DNA from: JACCYX01 sp964610045
GTDB lineage: Bacteria; Chloroflexota; Chloroflexia; Thermomicrobiales; UBA6265
Assembly: GCA_964610045.1 (NCBI GenBank)
Contig: CAZSUN010000001.1
Location: forward strand, 62,001-126,000
DNA: 64,000 nt
Reading direction: 5' to 3'
Positions 42,697 through 51,135 of this stretch are shown here, in pieces. The position numbers and the translations under genes are program-made. The notes beneath the pieces are model-generated. The model did not search any database. It saw only the letters and a list, made by a program, of their open reading frames with translations, and was not told the origin of the DNA. The stretch's first letter is position 1; every line of letters starts with the position of its first letter.

Positions 42697-43664
42697 GCTC
42701 GCCTCCCGAACCCGAAGAGCTTGCCCTGGATGATGGTGACGGCAATGATGATCGCTGTCAGGATCAGCGCGCCGGCCGAACCCCGTCCGTAGTCCTGTTG
42801 CTGGATGGCGACCTGGTAGAGATAGACGAGCGGTGGCCGGGCCAGGCTGATGTTCCCGACCGATCCAACTCCACCAAGGATGTTCATGAATTCGTCAAAG
42901 GCCTGGAAGGCGGCGATGAGGTTGAGCATGAGCACGGCAATCGAGGTATTGCGCAGGAGCGGGAAGGTGATGGTCCAGAACGTGTTCCAGCCGAGCTTCG
43001 CGCCGTCAACCTGGGCTGCCTCATAGAGGGTATGGTCTATTTCCTGAAGCGCCGCAATGAAAAGGATCATGTAGAAGCCAACCTGGAGCCAGAGTCGACA
43101 GGTGACCAGCACGAGCCAGTAGTACGGCGGGTTCGTTTCGCCGATCCAGGCCACCACCGGCGCGTTATGGTCGAACCAGTACCAGACCATGTTGGCGAAG
43201 CCGTAGGCTCCGCCATTGAAGATGCCCATCTTCCAGATGATCGAGGCAATGACGTAGGAAATCGCGGTTGGGATGAAGAAGATCGTTCGGAAGATTGGGG
43301 TGCCGAAACCCGCCGAATTGACGAGCATGGCCAGCAGGAGCGAAAAGAAGAATGTGAGGGGGACGATAAAGACAGAGAAGACCAGGATGGTGCGAAGGGA
43401 GCGCCGGAATTCCTGGTTCTGGATCATCGCGACATAATTGTCGAAGCCTACCCAGTCCCCGATGCTGACCGTGTTGCGAGCCTCCGAAAAGCTGATCAGC
43501 GTGCCCCACACGATCGGGATGAACGTGAAGATCGTGAGTCCGATCAGCATCGGCGCCACGAAGACCATAAAGGCGATCGTCGATTCGGACTTCGTTTTCC
43601 GGTACCAGGGCACCTTGACGGTATGGACGTTGCCGATTGATGTGCTGGCGAGTGGGGCGCTCAT
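42693..43664 (-). CDS. Carbohydrate ABC transporter permease (MalF-like)
   Basis: A 323-residue permease, the MalF/first-permease partner. TM segments include AFMVFVAPMLIGLTIFTFIP and ILVFSVFIVPLTFFFSLLLA; the EAA-loop is YEAAQVDGAKLGWNTFWTITFPLL. It has the short N-terminus usual for CUT1 permeases. The gene lies between the solute-binding protein gene (90 bases upstream) and the MalG-type gene (four-base overlap). Substrate unknown; the binding protein is family 1. Confidence 0.93.
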   Translation of the reverse strand: MSAPLASTSIGNVHTVKVPWYRKTKSESTIAFMVFVAPMLIGLTIFTFIPIVWGTLISFSEARNTVSIGDWVGFDNYVAMIQNQEFRRSLRTILVFSVFIVPLTFFFSLLLAMLVNSAGFGTPIFRTIFFIPTAISYVIASIIWKMGIFNGGAYGFANMVWYWFDHNAPVVAWIGETNPPYYWLVLVTCRLWLQVGFYMILFIAALQEIDHTLYEAAQVDGAKLGWNTFWTITFPLLRNTSIAVLMLNLIAAFQAFDEFMNILGGVGSVGNISLARPPLVYLYQVAIQQQDYGRGSAGALILTAIIIAVTIIQGKLFGFGRRA

Positions 43665-43754
43665 CGCGTAACTCCGGTGCGCAGATCGGAGGCAGGTGGC
43701 TGGGAAATGGGTGAGGGGAGCGCCGGTGCGCTCCCCTCATTGACCAGGCCGGGA

Positions 43755-45047
43755 TCAGCTGCCGAGCAACCGGTCGAGTTCTCCCTGAACGGTCGTCTCC
43801 AGCGCGGCCAGTTCGGACGCAGCGTCCGCGCCGTCGCGCACGACGCGCGTCAGCGCATCCGTGTAGGCGCTGCCCATTGAGCCAATCCAGAACGGGTTGT
43901 TGCCGACGCCATAATCGTAGAGATTCTGGACCAGGTCGGCCGCAGCCCCAACCTGGAGCTTCTCGGCTGTCGCAGCGGCGCTCTGACGAGGTGGAACGTG
44001 GAAGCCGTAGCCGACATTCCAGTCGGTCTGGATCTCGGTATTCTCGATCCAGAGGAACGAGACCAACTTCTTTGCTTCTTCGATATGGGCGCTCTTGCCA
44101 TTGACGCAAGAGCCCCAACCGCCCCAGAAGGTGGACGACGTGCCTTCAGCATCGGACGGAGGCCAGGCGAACACGCCGACATCGTCACCGAGGGCCTCGT
44201 TGATTGCCGGGAACGCCCAGAGGCCGGTCCACTGCATGGCGGTCGCACCCTGAATGAAGGCGGACGGATCCCAGTAGTCCGTCGTAGACCCCATCAGGAG
44301 CGAGCCGGAGTCGTTGAGTTCCTTGAGCTTGCCCCACGATGCGGCGACTCGCTCGGTGTTGAAGCCCGGCTTGTTGTCGGCGGTGAGGAAATCGGCACCG
44401 GCTGACCAGAGAAGCGGTCCACCGAGCGCGCCGATGCCACCATCATTGCCGACGAAGAGGCCCTTCTGGCGACCGGTATCGAGCGCCGTGGAGGCAGCGA
44501 TCAGCTCGTCGATGTTTGTCGGAACGGCGAGTCCCGCACCTTCGAGCAGGCTCTTCCGGTAGTAGACACCACCGGTATCGGTCAGCATTTTGACCCAGAA
44601 GATGCTGCCATTGATGGTGGCCGGGAGCAGGTTCTGGTCGCCAAAGTCGGCCTTGAGCTCATCGGTATAGAGGTCATCGAGTGGCGCGACCTGATTTTGG
44701 TTCACCTGGTCGAGGGTGACGCCATTCTGCTCGAAGACATCCGGACCATCATCAGTGAGAAGGGCAGCCGAGAGGGTGGCGCCGTAGTCACCGAGCTGCC
44801 AGACCACTTCGACCTCGATGCCGGGGTTGGCTTCGGTGAACTGGGCGGCATAGCGCATGACGGCGTCCTGCGTGCCTTCCTCGCCGTACTGGTGATACCA
44901 CTGCGTCAGGCGGATGGTGTCCTGGGCGAGCGCGCCTGGCGCCCGGCCATACCCGGCAAACGCGATGGCGCCACCGGCAAAGAGCATGCTCCTGACAAGG
45001 TCACGACGATTGACCCCGGAGATAGAGACCCGTTGATGCGACGACAT
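43755..45047 (-). CDS. Family 1 extracellular sugar-binding protein, Tat-type signal
   Basis: A 430-residue solute-binding protein starting at ATG 45047. The N-terminus has a twin-arginine motif (VNRRDLVRS, Arg14-Arg15), a hydrophobic run and a cleavage site after GALA (about residue 41). The mature protein begins QDTIRLTQWYHQYGEEGTQD, then NPGIEVEVVWQLGDY and MQWTGLWAFPAINEALGDDV, standard for family 1 sugar receptors. No lipobox cysteine is present, so it is either soluble or held by other means. First gene of the minus-strand sugar importer, preceded by a candidate promoter and an operator-like inverted repeat. Confidence 0.93.
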   Translation of the reverse strand: MSSHQRVSISGVNRRDLVRSMLFAGGAIAFAGYGRAPGALAQDTIRLTQWYHQYGEEGTQDAVMRYAAQFTEANPGIEVEVVWQLGDYGATLSAALLTDDGPDVFEQNGVTLDQVNQNQVAPLDDLYTDELKADFGDQNLLPATINGSIFWVKMLTDTGGVYYRKSLLEGAGLAVPTNIDELIAASTALDTGRQKGLFVGNDGGIGALGGPLLWSAGADFLTADNKPGFNTERVAASWGKLKELNDSGSLLMGSTTDYWDPSAFIQGATAMQWTGLWAFPAINEALGDDVGVFAWPPSDAEGTSSTFWGGWGSCVNGKSAHIEEAKKLVSFLWIENTEIQTDWNVGYGFHVPPRQSAAATAEKLQVGAAADLVQNLYDYGVGNNPFWIGSMGSAYTDALTRVVRDGADAASELAALETTVQGELDRLLGS

Positions 45048-45063
45048 GTCACGGACCTTTCCA

Positions 45064-45079
45064 GTTACCTTGCGGTAAC
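45064..45079. promoter_or_regulatory. Operator-like inverted repeat upstream of the sugar-binding protein gene
   Basis: GTTACC TTGC GGTAAC is a perfect 6-bp inverted repeat with a four-base spacer, 17 bases before the start codon and downstream of the candidate promoter. Its size and place suit a repressor site or a small RNA hairpin; no regulator gene is adjacent. Confidence 0.35.
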
Positions 45080-45115
45080 CGTACGCATTGGGACAGGTGC
45101 AATGATTGCGGCGTG

Positions 45116-45143
45116 ATTGTACGATGTTCTGTGCAATCTGCAA
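45116..45143 (-). promoter_or_regulatory. Candidate promoter of the sugar ABC operon
   Basis: On the minus strand, TTGCAG (45143-45138), a 16-base spacer and TACAAT (45121-45116) resemble a sigma-70 promoter, with 3/6 and 5/6 matches. It would give a leader of about 60 bases that contains the inverted repeat at 45064-45079. The rest of the 327-base divergent region (45048-45374) shows TATACT at 45210-45215 on the plus strand, a possible -10 for the peptide-binding protein gene. Confidence 0.4.
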
Positions 45144-45374
45144 GTTACGTGGCACGAACGCACAAGAAGGCAGATACGAACCTGATGGTTTCGCGCCGTC
45201 CGAACTCCGTATACTGCGCACATCGGCCAGCCATGCCGGTTCCGCGGACATGGTCATCCGGTCGCCTCAACCTCTCGGTGGGTCCCAGTAGTTGCCGGCA
45301 CAGACCGGCGACGGTGTGTCAATTGTTTCATTCAGTGCGGCCGCCATGGCTGGTACTGCAAGGAGTATTGGTTC

Positions 45375-47000
45375 ATGCGTCCCGAATCACGGAACACAAC
45401 GCTGGCTTCGCTGCTCGCCGACGTGGCGAGCGGCAAACTGACGCGGCGGCAGGCAGTCCAGGTTGCCCTGGCGACCGGCGTGGCCCTGCCAGGCATGGGC
45501 GCGGCAATGGGATCGGCACTGGCGCAGGATTCGACCCCGGCTGCCGAAGGCAAGCCGGGCGGAACGCTGCGGGTGGCGTTGCAGGCTGATCCGGCCGAAC
45601 TCGATCCGCACCTGACATCGCTGACCGCCGCCTGGCACGTACTGGAGCATATCTACGAGGGACTCGTTGCCCCGGATGCGAGCCTGGCTCCGATTCCAGT
45701 CCTCGCGGAGTCGTGGACGATCTCCGACGACGGCCTGACGTATACCTTCGCGATCCGGCAGGGTGTGAAGTTCCACAATGGCCGGGAAATGACTGCAGAT
45801 GATGCGGTCTTCACCTTCACCCGGATCATGGACCCGGCGACCGCCTCTCCATATTCGTCGGACTTCACCGGCGTGACCTCGGTTGAGGCGCCGGATGCTG
45901 CGACCCTGGTCATCACCCTGAGCGCCGCCGACGCCTCCTTCCTGGCGAAGCTGATGGGGACATCGATCTCGATCGTGGCCCAGGAAGAGATCGAGGCCAA
46001 CGGCGGCGACCTGATGCTGACCGCGGCCGGCGCGGGGACCGGGCCGTTCAAATTTGTGGAGTACATCCCGAACACGAGCATGTCCGTCGAGCGAAACGCC
46101 GACTACTGGGATGCGCCGCTTCCCTTCCTCGATGGGATCGAGTTCACCGTCACCTCCGAGCCGACCTCCCGCCGCACCGCCCTCATTCAGGGTTCGGCTG
46201 ACTTCATCGAATACGCCCCGTTCCAGGACATGGCGATCTTCGAGGAAGACGAATCGATCCAGGTGTTCGGGAACCAGAACACGAACATCCGCTACATGGG
46301 CGTGAACGTCCTGCGCGAACCGTTCGACAAGCCGGAGGTGCGGCAGGCGATCGCGATGGTGATCGACCGCGCGCCGATCATCGAGGCGGCCATGTTCGGC
46401 GCCGCCACGCCGACGGAGACGATCTTCCCTGCCTCGTTCTGGGCCGGAATGGAGCACGAGATCGCGGCACCCGACATCGAGGGCGCGAAGGCGCTGCTGG
46501 AGTCGGTCGGACTCGGCGATGGGTTCAGCTGCAAGATCCACTCCTGGGCGCAGTATTCGTTCCTGAACAACGCGGCGATTGTGATCATCGAGCAGCTCAA
46601 GCAGATCGGGATCGAGGCGGAAACCGACTTCCAGGAGAACACGATCTACCTGGAGAACTACTTCGCCGGGAACTTCGATCTTTCGGTGACGGGCACGAGC
46701 GCCTACGTCGACCCGAATGATGTGATCGAGAGCAACTTCCACACGAACCGGACGAACCTCGCGACCGGGTACAGCAACCCCGATGTCGATGCGTTGATCG
46801 AGCAAGGCATCGCGACCACCGACCAGGCGGCGCGGGCCGAGATCTACGTGCAGATCCAGGAGCAGTTGCTGGTGGATCTGCCGTGGATCAACCTCTTCAT
46901 CGCCGACCAGTACGAGGCCGCGAAGACCTTCGTGATGGGGTACGAACACCTCGCGACCGGGTCGAACCGGTCGTTCCGCCAGGTCTGGCTCGACCAGTAG
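45375..47000 (+). CDS. Family 5 (oligopeptide-type) ABC substrate-binding protein, copy 1
   Basis: A 541-residue receptor. It has a Tat-like leader (LTRRQAVQVALATGVALPGM, Arg24-Arg25) with cleavage after ALA at about 50. Family-5 landmarks: GGTLRVALQADPAELDPHLT, LAESWTISDDGLTYTFAIRQ, VKFHNGREMTADDAVFTF, GTGPFKFVEYIPN, ALLESVGLGDG. AAGGAG lies upstream of ATG 45375. Such proteins deliver peptides, nickel or other solutes to DppBC-type permeases, which are encoded at 49.1-51 kb. A strong terminator separates it from the second copy. Confidence 0.94.
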   Translation: MRPESRNTTLASLLADVASGKLTRRQAVQVALATGVALPGMGAAMGSALAQDSTPAAEGKPGGTLRVALQADPAELDPHLTSLTAAWHVLEHIYEGLVAPDASLAPIPVLAESWTISDDGLTYTFAIRQGVKFHNGREMTADDAVFTFTRIMDPATASPYSSDFTGVTSVEAPDAATLVITLSAADASFLAKLMGTSISIVAQEEIEANGGDLMLTAAGAGTGPFKFVEYIPNTSMSVERNADYWDAPLPFLDGIEFTVTSEPTSRRTALIQGSADFIEYAPFQDMAIFEEDESIQVFGNQNTNIRYMGVNVLREPFDKPEVRQAIAMVIDRAPIIEAAMFGAATPTETIFPASFWAGMEHEIAAPDIEGAKALLESVGLGDGFSCKIHSWAQYSFLNNAAIVIIEQLKQIGIEAETDFQENTIYLENYFAGNFDLSVTGTSAYVDPNDVIESNFHTNRTNLATGYSNPDVDALIEQGIATTDQAARAEIYVQIQEQLLVDLPWINLFIADQYEAAKTFVMGYEHLATGSNRSFRQVWLDQ

Positions 47001-47055
47001 GACCATCATCCTGCCCGCCCGGCTGATCTGGCAGGAGGCGGGCAGCGATAGAATC

Positions 47056-47094
47056 CGAGGCACGAACCGGTCCGCCTGGTTCGTGCCTCGTTTT
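47056..47094 (+). terminator. Strong intrinsic terminator
   Basis: A perfect 13-bp stem (CGAGGCACGAACC with GGTTCGTGCCTCG) over a 9-base loop, followed immediately by TTTTC. It lies 56 bases after the first binding-protein stop and 33 bases before the second gene's start. Most transcripts of the first gene should end here, and the second gene then depends on readthrough or an internal promoter. Confidence 0.88.
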
Positions 47095-47126
47095 CATGGG
47101 TTCAGTGGTCACCAGGAGTTCAGGTC

Positions 47127-48677
47127 ATGGGTCACGAGTTCACGTTCTCACGTCGTCAGGCGGTCGTTGCCGGCACCGCGCTGGCCGGTCTGGCTGGATC
47201 TGTCGACTCGCTCGCTCAGGCTACGCCCGAACCGCAGCCGGGCGGCACGCTGCGGATTGGGGTCCAGGGCGATCCGACGAATCTCGACCCGCACCTGACA
47301 GTACTGGCTGCCGCCGGGGTGATCGTGCCCTTTGCCTACGAAGGCCTGGTCACCGTCGATTCCGGGCTGAATCCGATACCGTCACTGGCAGAATCGTGGA
47401 CCGTGTCCGACGACCTGCTGACCTACACCTTTGCACTCAAGACCGGGGCGGCATTTCACAACGGCCGGGCCTTCGTTGCGAATGATGTGGTGTACAGCTT
47501 CAATCGCGTCCTCGATCCGGACGTGGCCTCGCCATCGGCGTCGTACGCGTCGGGGATCGCGGAGATGACTGCGCCGAACGATGCGACGGTCGTCATCACG
47601 CTGGCGGCGCCGGACGCCTCGTTCCTGACGAAGCTGGCGTGGTGGGGGATGTCGATCGTTCCCCATGAAGCGGTCGATGAGCACGGCGACCTGGCGTTGA
47701 CAATGGTTGGCACCGGACCGTTCGTGTTCGACGAGTACATCCCCAACACGAGTCTGACATTCAGCAGGAATGCGGCGTACTGGGACGCGCCGAAGCCGTA
47801 CGTCGAAACGCTGGAAGTCCTGATTGCGTCCGATGACACGGCGAGGACTGCAGCGCTGATCTCCGATACCGTCGACATCATCGAACAGGTGCCGCACCGC
47901 GACATCGGTGCGCTCCAGGCGAACAATGCGGTGAACCTGGCTGGATCGAGCGCAACGAACCTGCGGTGGATCGTGTTCAACCTGCGGCGTTCGCCCTTCG
48001 ACATGCTGGACGTTCGGCGGGCGATCGCGGCGGCGCTCGAACGCCAGCAGATCATCGACTCATCGGTGTTTGGCTATGGCGAGCCGCTGGTTGGACTGTA
48101 CCCGCCATCGTACTGGGCAGGATACCAGGGAGACGTGCCGGAACAGGATCTCGATGGGGCGAAGGCGCTGATGGCGTCCGTCACCGTACCGGAAGGGTTC
48201 CGGCCGGGTTTGCTGACCTGGGCAGAGTACGACTTCCTCTCGAACGCCTCGGTGGTCGTGCAGGAGCAGTTGCGGCAGGTTGGGATCGAAGCGGAGATCG
48301 AGCCCGAGGAAAACGCCACCTACATAAACCGGTTTTTTTCGGGCGATTTCGACATCGCGGTGATGGGCGCTTCAGGGTACATGGATCCGAACGAGTGGCT
48401 GGAACAGAGCCTGAAGACCGACGGCCCGAACAACGCGGCCGGGTTCAGCGACGCCGAACTCGATTCCCTGATCGAACAGGGACTGCGGGAACACGATCGC
48501 GAGGCAAGGGCGGAGATCTACCAGCAGGCGCAGCAACTCGTGATCGACCAGGCGCCGTGGGTCAGCCTGTTCACGTCAGACACGTATGAGGGATTGCAGC
48601 CGAGGGTGCAGGGGTTCGTTCATTACCTCAATGGCAGCATGCAATCGGCGCGTGATGTCTGGCTGGACGAGGGGTAG
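47127..48677 (+). CDS. Family 5 ABC substrate-binding protein, copy 2
   Basis: A 516-residue paralogue of the preceding gene with the same landmarks (GGTLRIGVQGDPTNLDPHLT, LAESWTVSDDLLTYTFALKT, AAFHNGRAFVANDVVYSFNR, GTGPFVFDEYIPNTSLTFSR). The leader is shorter but again twin-arginine: FSRRQAVVAGTALAGLAGS (Arg9-Arg10), cleavage after SLA at about 30. Divergence from copy 1 is broad rather than local, suggesting an old duplication with different ligand specificity. Followed by a 390-base gap with structured repeats before the permeases. Confidence 0.94.
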   Translation: MGHEFTFSRRQAVVAGTALAGLAGSVDSLAQATPEPQPGGTLRIGVQGDPTNLDPHLTVLAAAGVIVPFAYEGLVTVDSGLNPIPSLAESWTVSDDLLTYTFALKTGAAFHNGRAFVANDVVYSFNRVLDPDVASPSASYASGIAEMTAPNDATVVITLAAPDASFLTKLAWWGMSIVPHEAVDEHGDLALTMVGTGPFVFDEYIPNTSLTFSRNAAYWDAPKPYVETLEVLIASDDTARTAALISDTVDIIEQVPHRDIGALQANNAVNLAGSSATNLRWIVFNLRRSPFDMLDVRRAIAAALERQQIIDSSVFGYGEPLVGLYPPSYWAGYQGDVPEQDLDGAKALMASVTVPEGFRPGLLTWAEYDFLSNASVVVQEQLRQVGIEAEIEPEENATYINRFFSGDFDIAVMGASGYMDPNEWLEQSLKTDGPNNAAGFSDAELDSLIEQGLREHDREARAEIYQQAQQLVIDQAPWVSLFTSDTYEGLQPRVQGFVHYLNGSMQSARDVWLDEG

Positions 48678-48839
48678 GCTCGCCAACTGGCGACCGGCAT
48701 CGCGAACGATCCCCTGAGTCCAGTGCCGGGATGGAGTCGGCCCCGACAAACGACCGAAGGTGGTGAGGTCGCAGCCAAATGGCGTAATTGGCAGCGGATC
48801 GCCCGGAGGTGGGATGTGAGCTTTCCTCCCAGACTGTTT

Positions 48840-49020
48840 GGGGTCGCAGACCCCGCCTCGTCATCTCGAGTTTATCGAGACACCCGTCGGAGAATCTGGT
48901 CCGACGAAGTCGGACGCCATGTCGATCAGGTTTGGCATCGACCTACGGTCGATCGCGCTTCGCGCAGGGATGTCTCGACACAAGCCCTCGGCTGGCGCCT
49001 CGGACTCGGCTCGACATGAC
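48840..49020. repeat. Cluster of perfect short hairpins bounded by an inverted repeat
   Basis: Five small perfect inverted repeats lie in series: GGGGTC gca GACCCC (48840-48854), TCTCGA gttta TCGAGA (48864-48880), GTCCGAC gaa GTCGGAC (48899-48915), ATCGACC tac GGTCGAT (48937-48953) and CGCG ctt CGCG (48954-48964). The outer sequences GTCATCTCGAG (48860-48870) and CTCGACATGAC (49010-49020) are themselves an inverted pair with one mismatch. The 162 bases upstream (48678-48839) contain nothing I recognise. The element separates the binding protein genes from their permeases. Confidence 0.65.
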
Positions 49021-49067
49021 GGTTGGATGGGGTATCACTGTACGGTCCGGTAGATAGGAGTGGGGGA

Positions 49068-50018
49068 ATGCTGAAGTTCATCCTTCGCCGGGTGCTGTTG
49101 ATGATTCCGGTCTTGCTCGGGGTGACGTTGATTACGTTCATCATCGTGCGCTCGATTCCCGGCGATCCGGTCCAGACGATGCTCGGCGCGGATCGCCGGA
49201 CGACGCCCGAGCAGATCGAGGCGATCCGGCACGCCTACGGGCTGGACCAATCGTTGCCAATGCAGTACCTGAAGTGGCTCGGTCATGTGTTGACGGGGGA
49301 CCTGGGGACATCGCTGCGGACGCGGCGAGACCTGGTCGATGAGCTTGCCCTTCGATTGCCGGTGACGATCCAGTTGACGATGATGGCCATGATCATGGCC
49401 GCCATCCCGGCGATGGTCCTCGGCGTGCTGGCGGCGCTACGGCGAAACTCGACTGCGGACTACGTGGCGACGATCGTGACCCTGGTCGGCGTTTCCGTAC
49501 CGAACTTTTTCCTGGCCACCCTGTTCGTGCTCCTGTTTTCGTACAAACTGAAATGGCTGCCGCCGGTCGGTTTCCGGCCATTCCTCGATGACCCCGGGCA
49601 AAACCTGAAGTCGATGATCCTGCCGGCCTTGAGTCTCGGCTTACCGCTGGCCGCGATCCTGATGCGGTTCACGCGTTCGTCGGTGCTCGAAGTATTGGGG
49701 CAGGAGCACGTGCGGACCGCGCGGGCGAAGGGCCTGCCTCGCAGCCGGGTGCTGATGCGGCACGTGTTGCCAAATGCCGGGATCCCGATCCTGACAATCG
49801 TCGGGATCCAGATCGCCAACCTCCTGGGCGGAACCGTCATCATCGAGCAAATCTTCGGGTTGCCGGGCGTCGGCAAGTACGTCTACGACTCGATTGCCAA
49901 CCGGGATTACCCGGTCGTGCAAAGTGTGACCCTGGTGCTGGCGTTCATTTTCGTCCTCGTCAGCCTGATCGTGGATGTCCTCTACGCGGTTCTTGACCCA
50001 CGGTTGCGCCGTTCGTAG
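49068..50018 (+). CDS. Peptide-type ABC transporter permease (DppB family)
   Basis: A 316-residue permease from ATG 49068 with AGGAG seven bases upstream. N-terminal helix MLKFILRRVLLMIPVLLGVT and the DppB signature RSIPGDPVQTMLG are followed by helices around LPVTIQLTMMAMIMAAIPAM and LVGVSVPNFFLATLFVLLFS. The EAA loop is EHVRTARAKGLPRSRVLMRH and the tail LVDPRL-like (YAVLDPRLRRS). It pairs with the DppC-type gene 36 bases downstream. Confidence 0.95.
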   Translation: MLKFILRRVLLMIPVLLGVTLITFIIVRSIPGDPVQTMLGADRRTTPEQIEAIRHAYGLDQSLPMQYLKWLGHVLTGDLGTSLRTRRDLVDELALRLPVTIQLTMMAMIMAAIPAMVLGVLAALRRNSTADYVATIVTLVGVSVPNFFLATLFVLLFSYKLKWLPPVGFRPFLDDPGQNLKSMILPALSLGLPLAAILMRFTRSSVLEVLGQEHVRTARAKGLPRSRVLMRHVLPNAGIPILTIVGIQIANLLGGTVIIEQIFGLPGVGKYVYDSIANRDYPVVQSVTLVLAFIFVLVSLIVDVLYAVLDPRLRRS

Positions 50019-50054
50019 CGCGCGTTCCGGTTGGAGCCGGAGGGAGGGAAGACC

Positions 50055-50954
50055 ATGACAGATGCGAGCGCAGCGACGGTGACGCGGGCAGGATTCGATG
50101 CTGCGGGCCAACGGATATCGCGGCGCCCTGGCTTGTTTCGGGTCATCATGCAGCAGCGGCTGGCGGTGTCCGGGATCGCGATCGTGGGTTTCTTCCTGAT
50201 CGTGGCGCTGATCGGCCCCTGGGTGGCCCCACACGGCGCGACCGAGCAATTCGCCGGGCAACAGTTGCAACCACCGAGTAGCGAGTTCTGGTTCGGCACC
50301 GACGAATTCGGGCGGGATGTGTTCAGCCGGTTGCTGTACGGGGCGCGGATCTCGTTTCAGGTTGGCATCATCTCGGTCGGGATTTCAGCGGTAATCGGGA
50401 TCGTGCTGGGGCTCGTCGCCGGGTATTTCGGCGGTTGGCTGGACAACATCATCACGTTACTGATGGACGTGTTGTTCGCTTTCCCCACCATCCTGCTGGC
50501 GATCGCCATCATGACCGCACTGGGCAACTCGATCACCAACGTGATGATCGCGATCGGCCTGGTGAACGCGCCATCGTTCATGCGGGTGGTGCGGGGATCG
50601 GTGCTGTCGGTGCGGACGAGCACGTTTGTGGAATCGGCGGTGGTCGTCGGCGCACCGGTCCCGACGATCCTGCGGCGACACATATTCCCGAATATCACCG
50701 CGCCGCTGATCGTGCATGGCTCGTTGAACTTCGCGTTCGCCGTGCTTGCCGAGGCATCCCTGGCATTCCTGGGTCTCGGCAACAAGCCACCATCGCCGTC
50801 ATGGGGGTCGATGGTGTCGTCGTCGTACCCGGTGCTGCAGATGGCGCCGTGGGCAGCGATTTTCCCGGGCATGGCGATCGGATTGACGGTCCTGGGGTTC
50901 AACCTGCTGGGTGACGGGTTGCGGGACGCGCTGGATCCGAAACTGCGGCGGTAG
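50055..50954 (+). CDS. Peptide-type ABC transporter permease (DppC family)
   Basis: A 299-residue partner permease from ATG 50055 with GGAGGG upstream. Signatures: QQRLAVSGIAIVGFFLIVAL, FWFGTDEFGRDVFSRLLYGA (the DppC hallmark), VIGIVLGLVAGYFGGWLDNI and FPTILLAIAIMTALG, then GLGNKPPSPSWGSMV and GDGLRDALDPKLRR. No DppD/DppF ATPase gene follows. The next gene, 180 bases on, is the unrelated DUF177 gene. Confidence 0.95.
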   Translation: MTDASAATVTRAGFDAAGQRISRRPGLFRVIMQQRLAVSGIAIVGFFLIVALIGPWVAPHGATEQFAGQQLQPPSSEFWFGTDEFGRDVFSRLLYGARISFQVGIISVGISAVIGIVLGLVAGYFGGWLDNIITLLMDVLFAFPTILLAIAIMTALGNSITNVMIAIGLVNAPSFMRVVRGSVLSVRTSTFVESAVVVGAPVPTILRRHIFPNITAPLIVHGSLNFAFAVLAEASLAFLGLGNKPPSPSWGSMVSSSYPVLQMAPWAAIFPGMAIGLTVLGFNLLGDGLRDALDPKLRR

Positions 50955-51135
50955 GACGGAAAGAGAAAAGAGGAAACAGGAAATAGAGAAGCGAGACGGA
51001 GTTATGGGCGTTTGACTGGCATTCCGGGCACGACGTATACTTCGCCGGTGCGCCGGGTTCTACCCGGCGTCTTCGTGCGCATGTCCGTCAATCCGCGCCT
51101 CGTGCCGGATGGTGGACGATGGAACGGGTGACAGG

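Noticed and set aside
42678..43640. Long plus-strand frame antisense to the MalF-type permease
   Set aside because: Highly charged Asp/Arg/His composition, complementary to a permease with clear motifs; not a gene.
45387..47063. 558-codon open frame antisense to the first family-5 binding protein
   Set aside because: A shadow of the real gene caused by codon-position GC bias; no family pattern, no ribosome site.
48628..49057. Short open frames within the hairpin-rich region before the permeases
   Set aside because: Several frames on both strands cover the palindromes; none has a ribosome site or resembles a protein.
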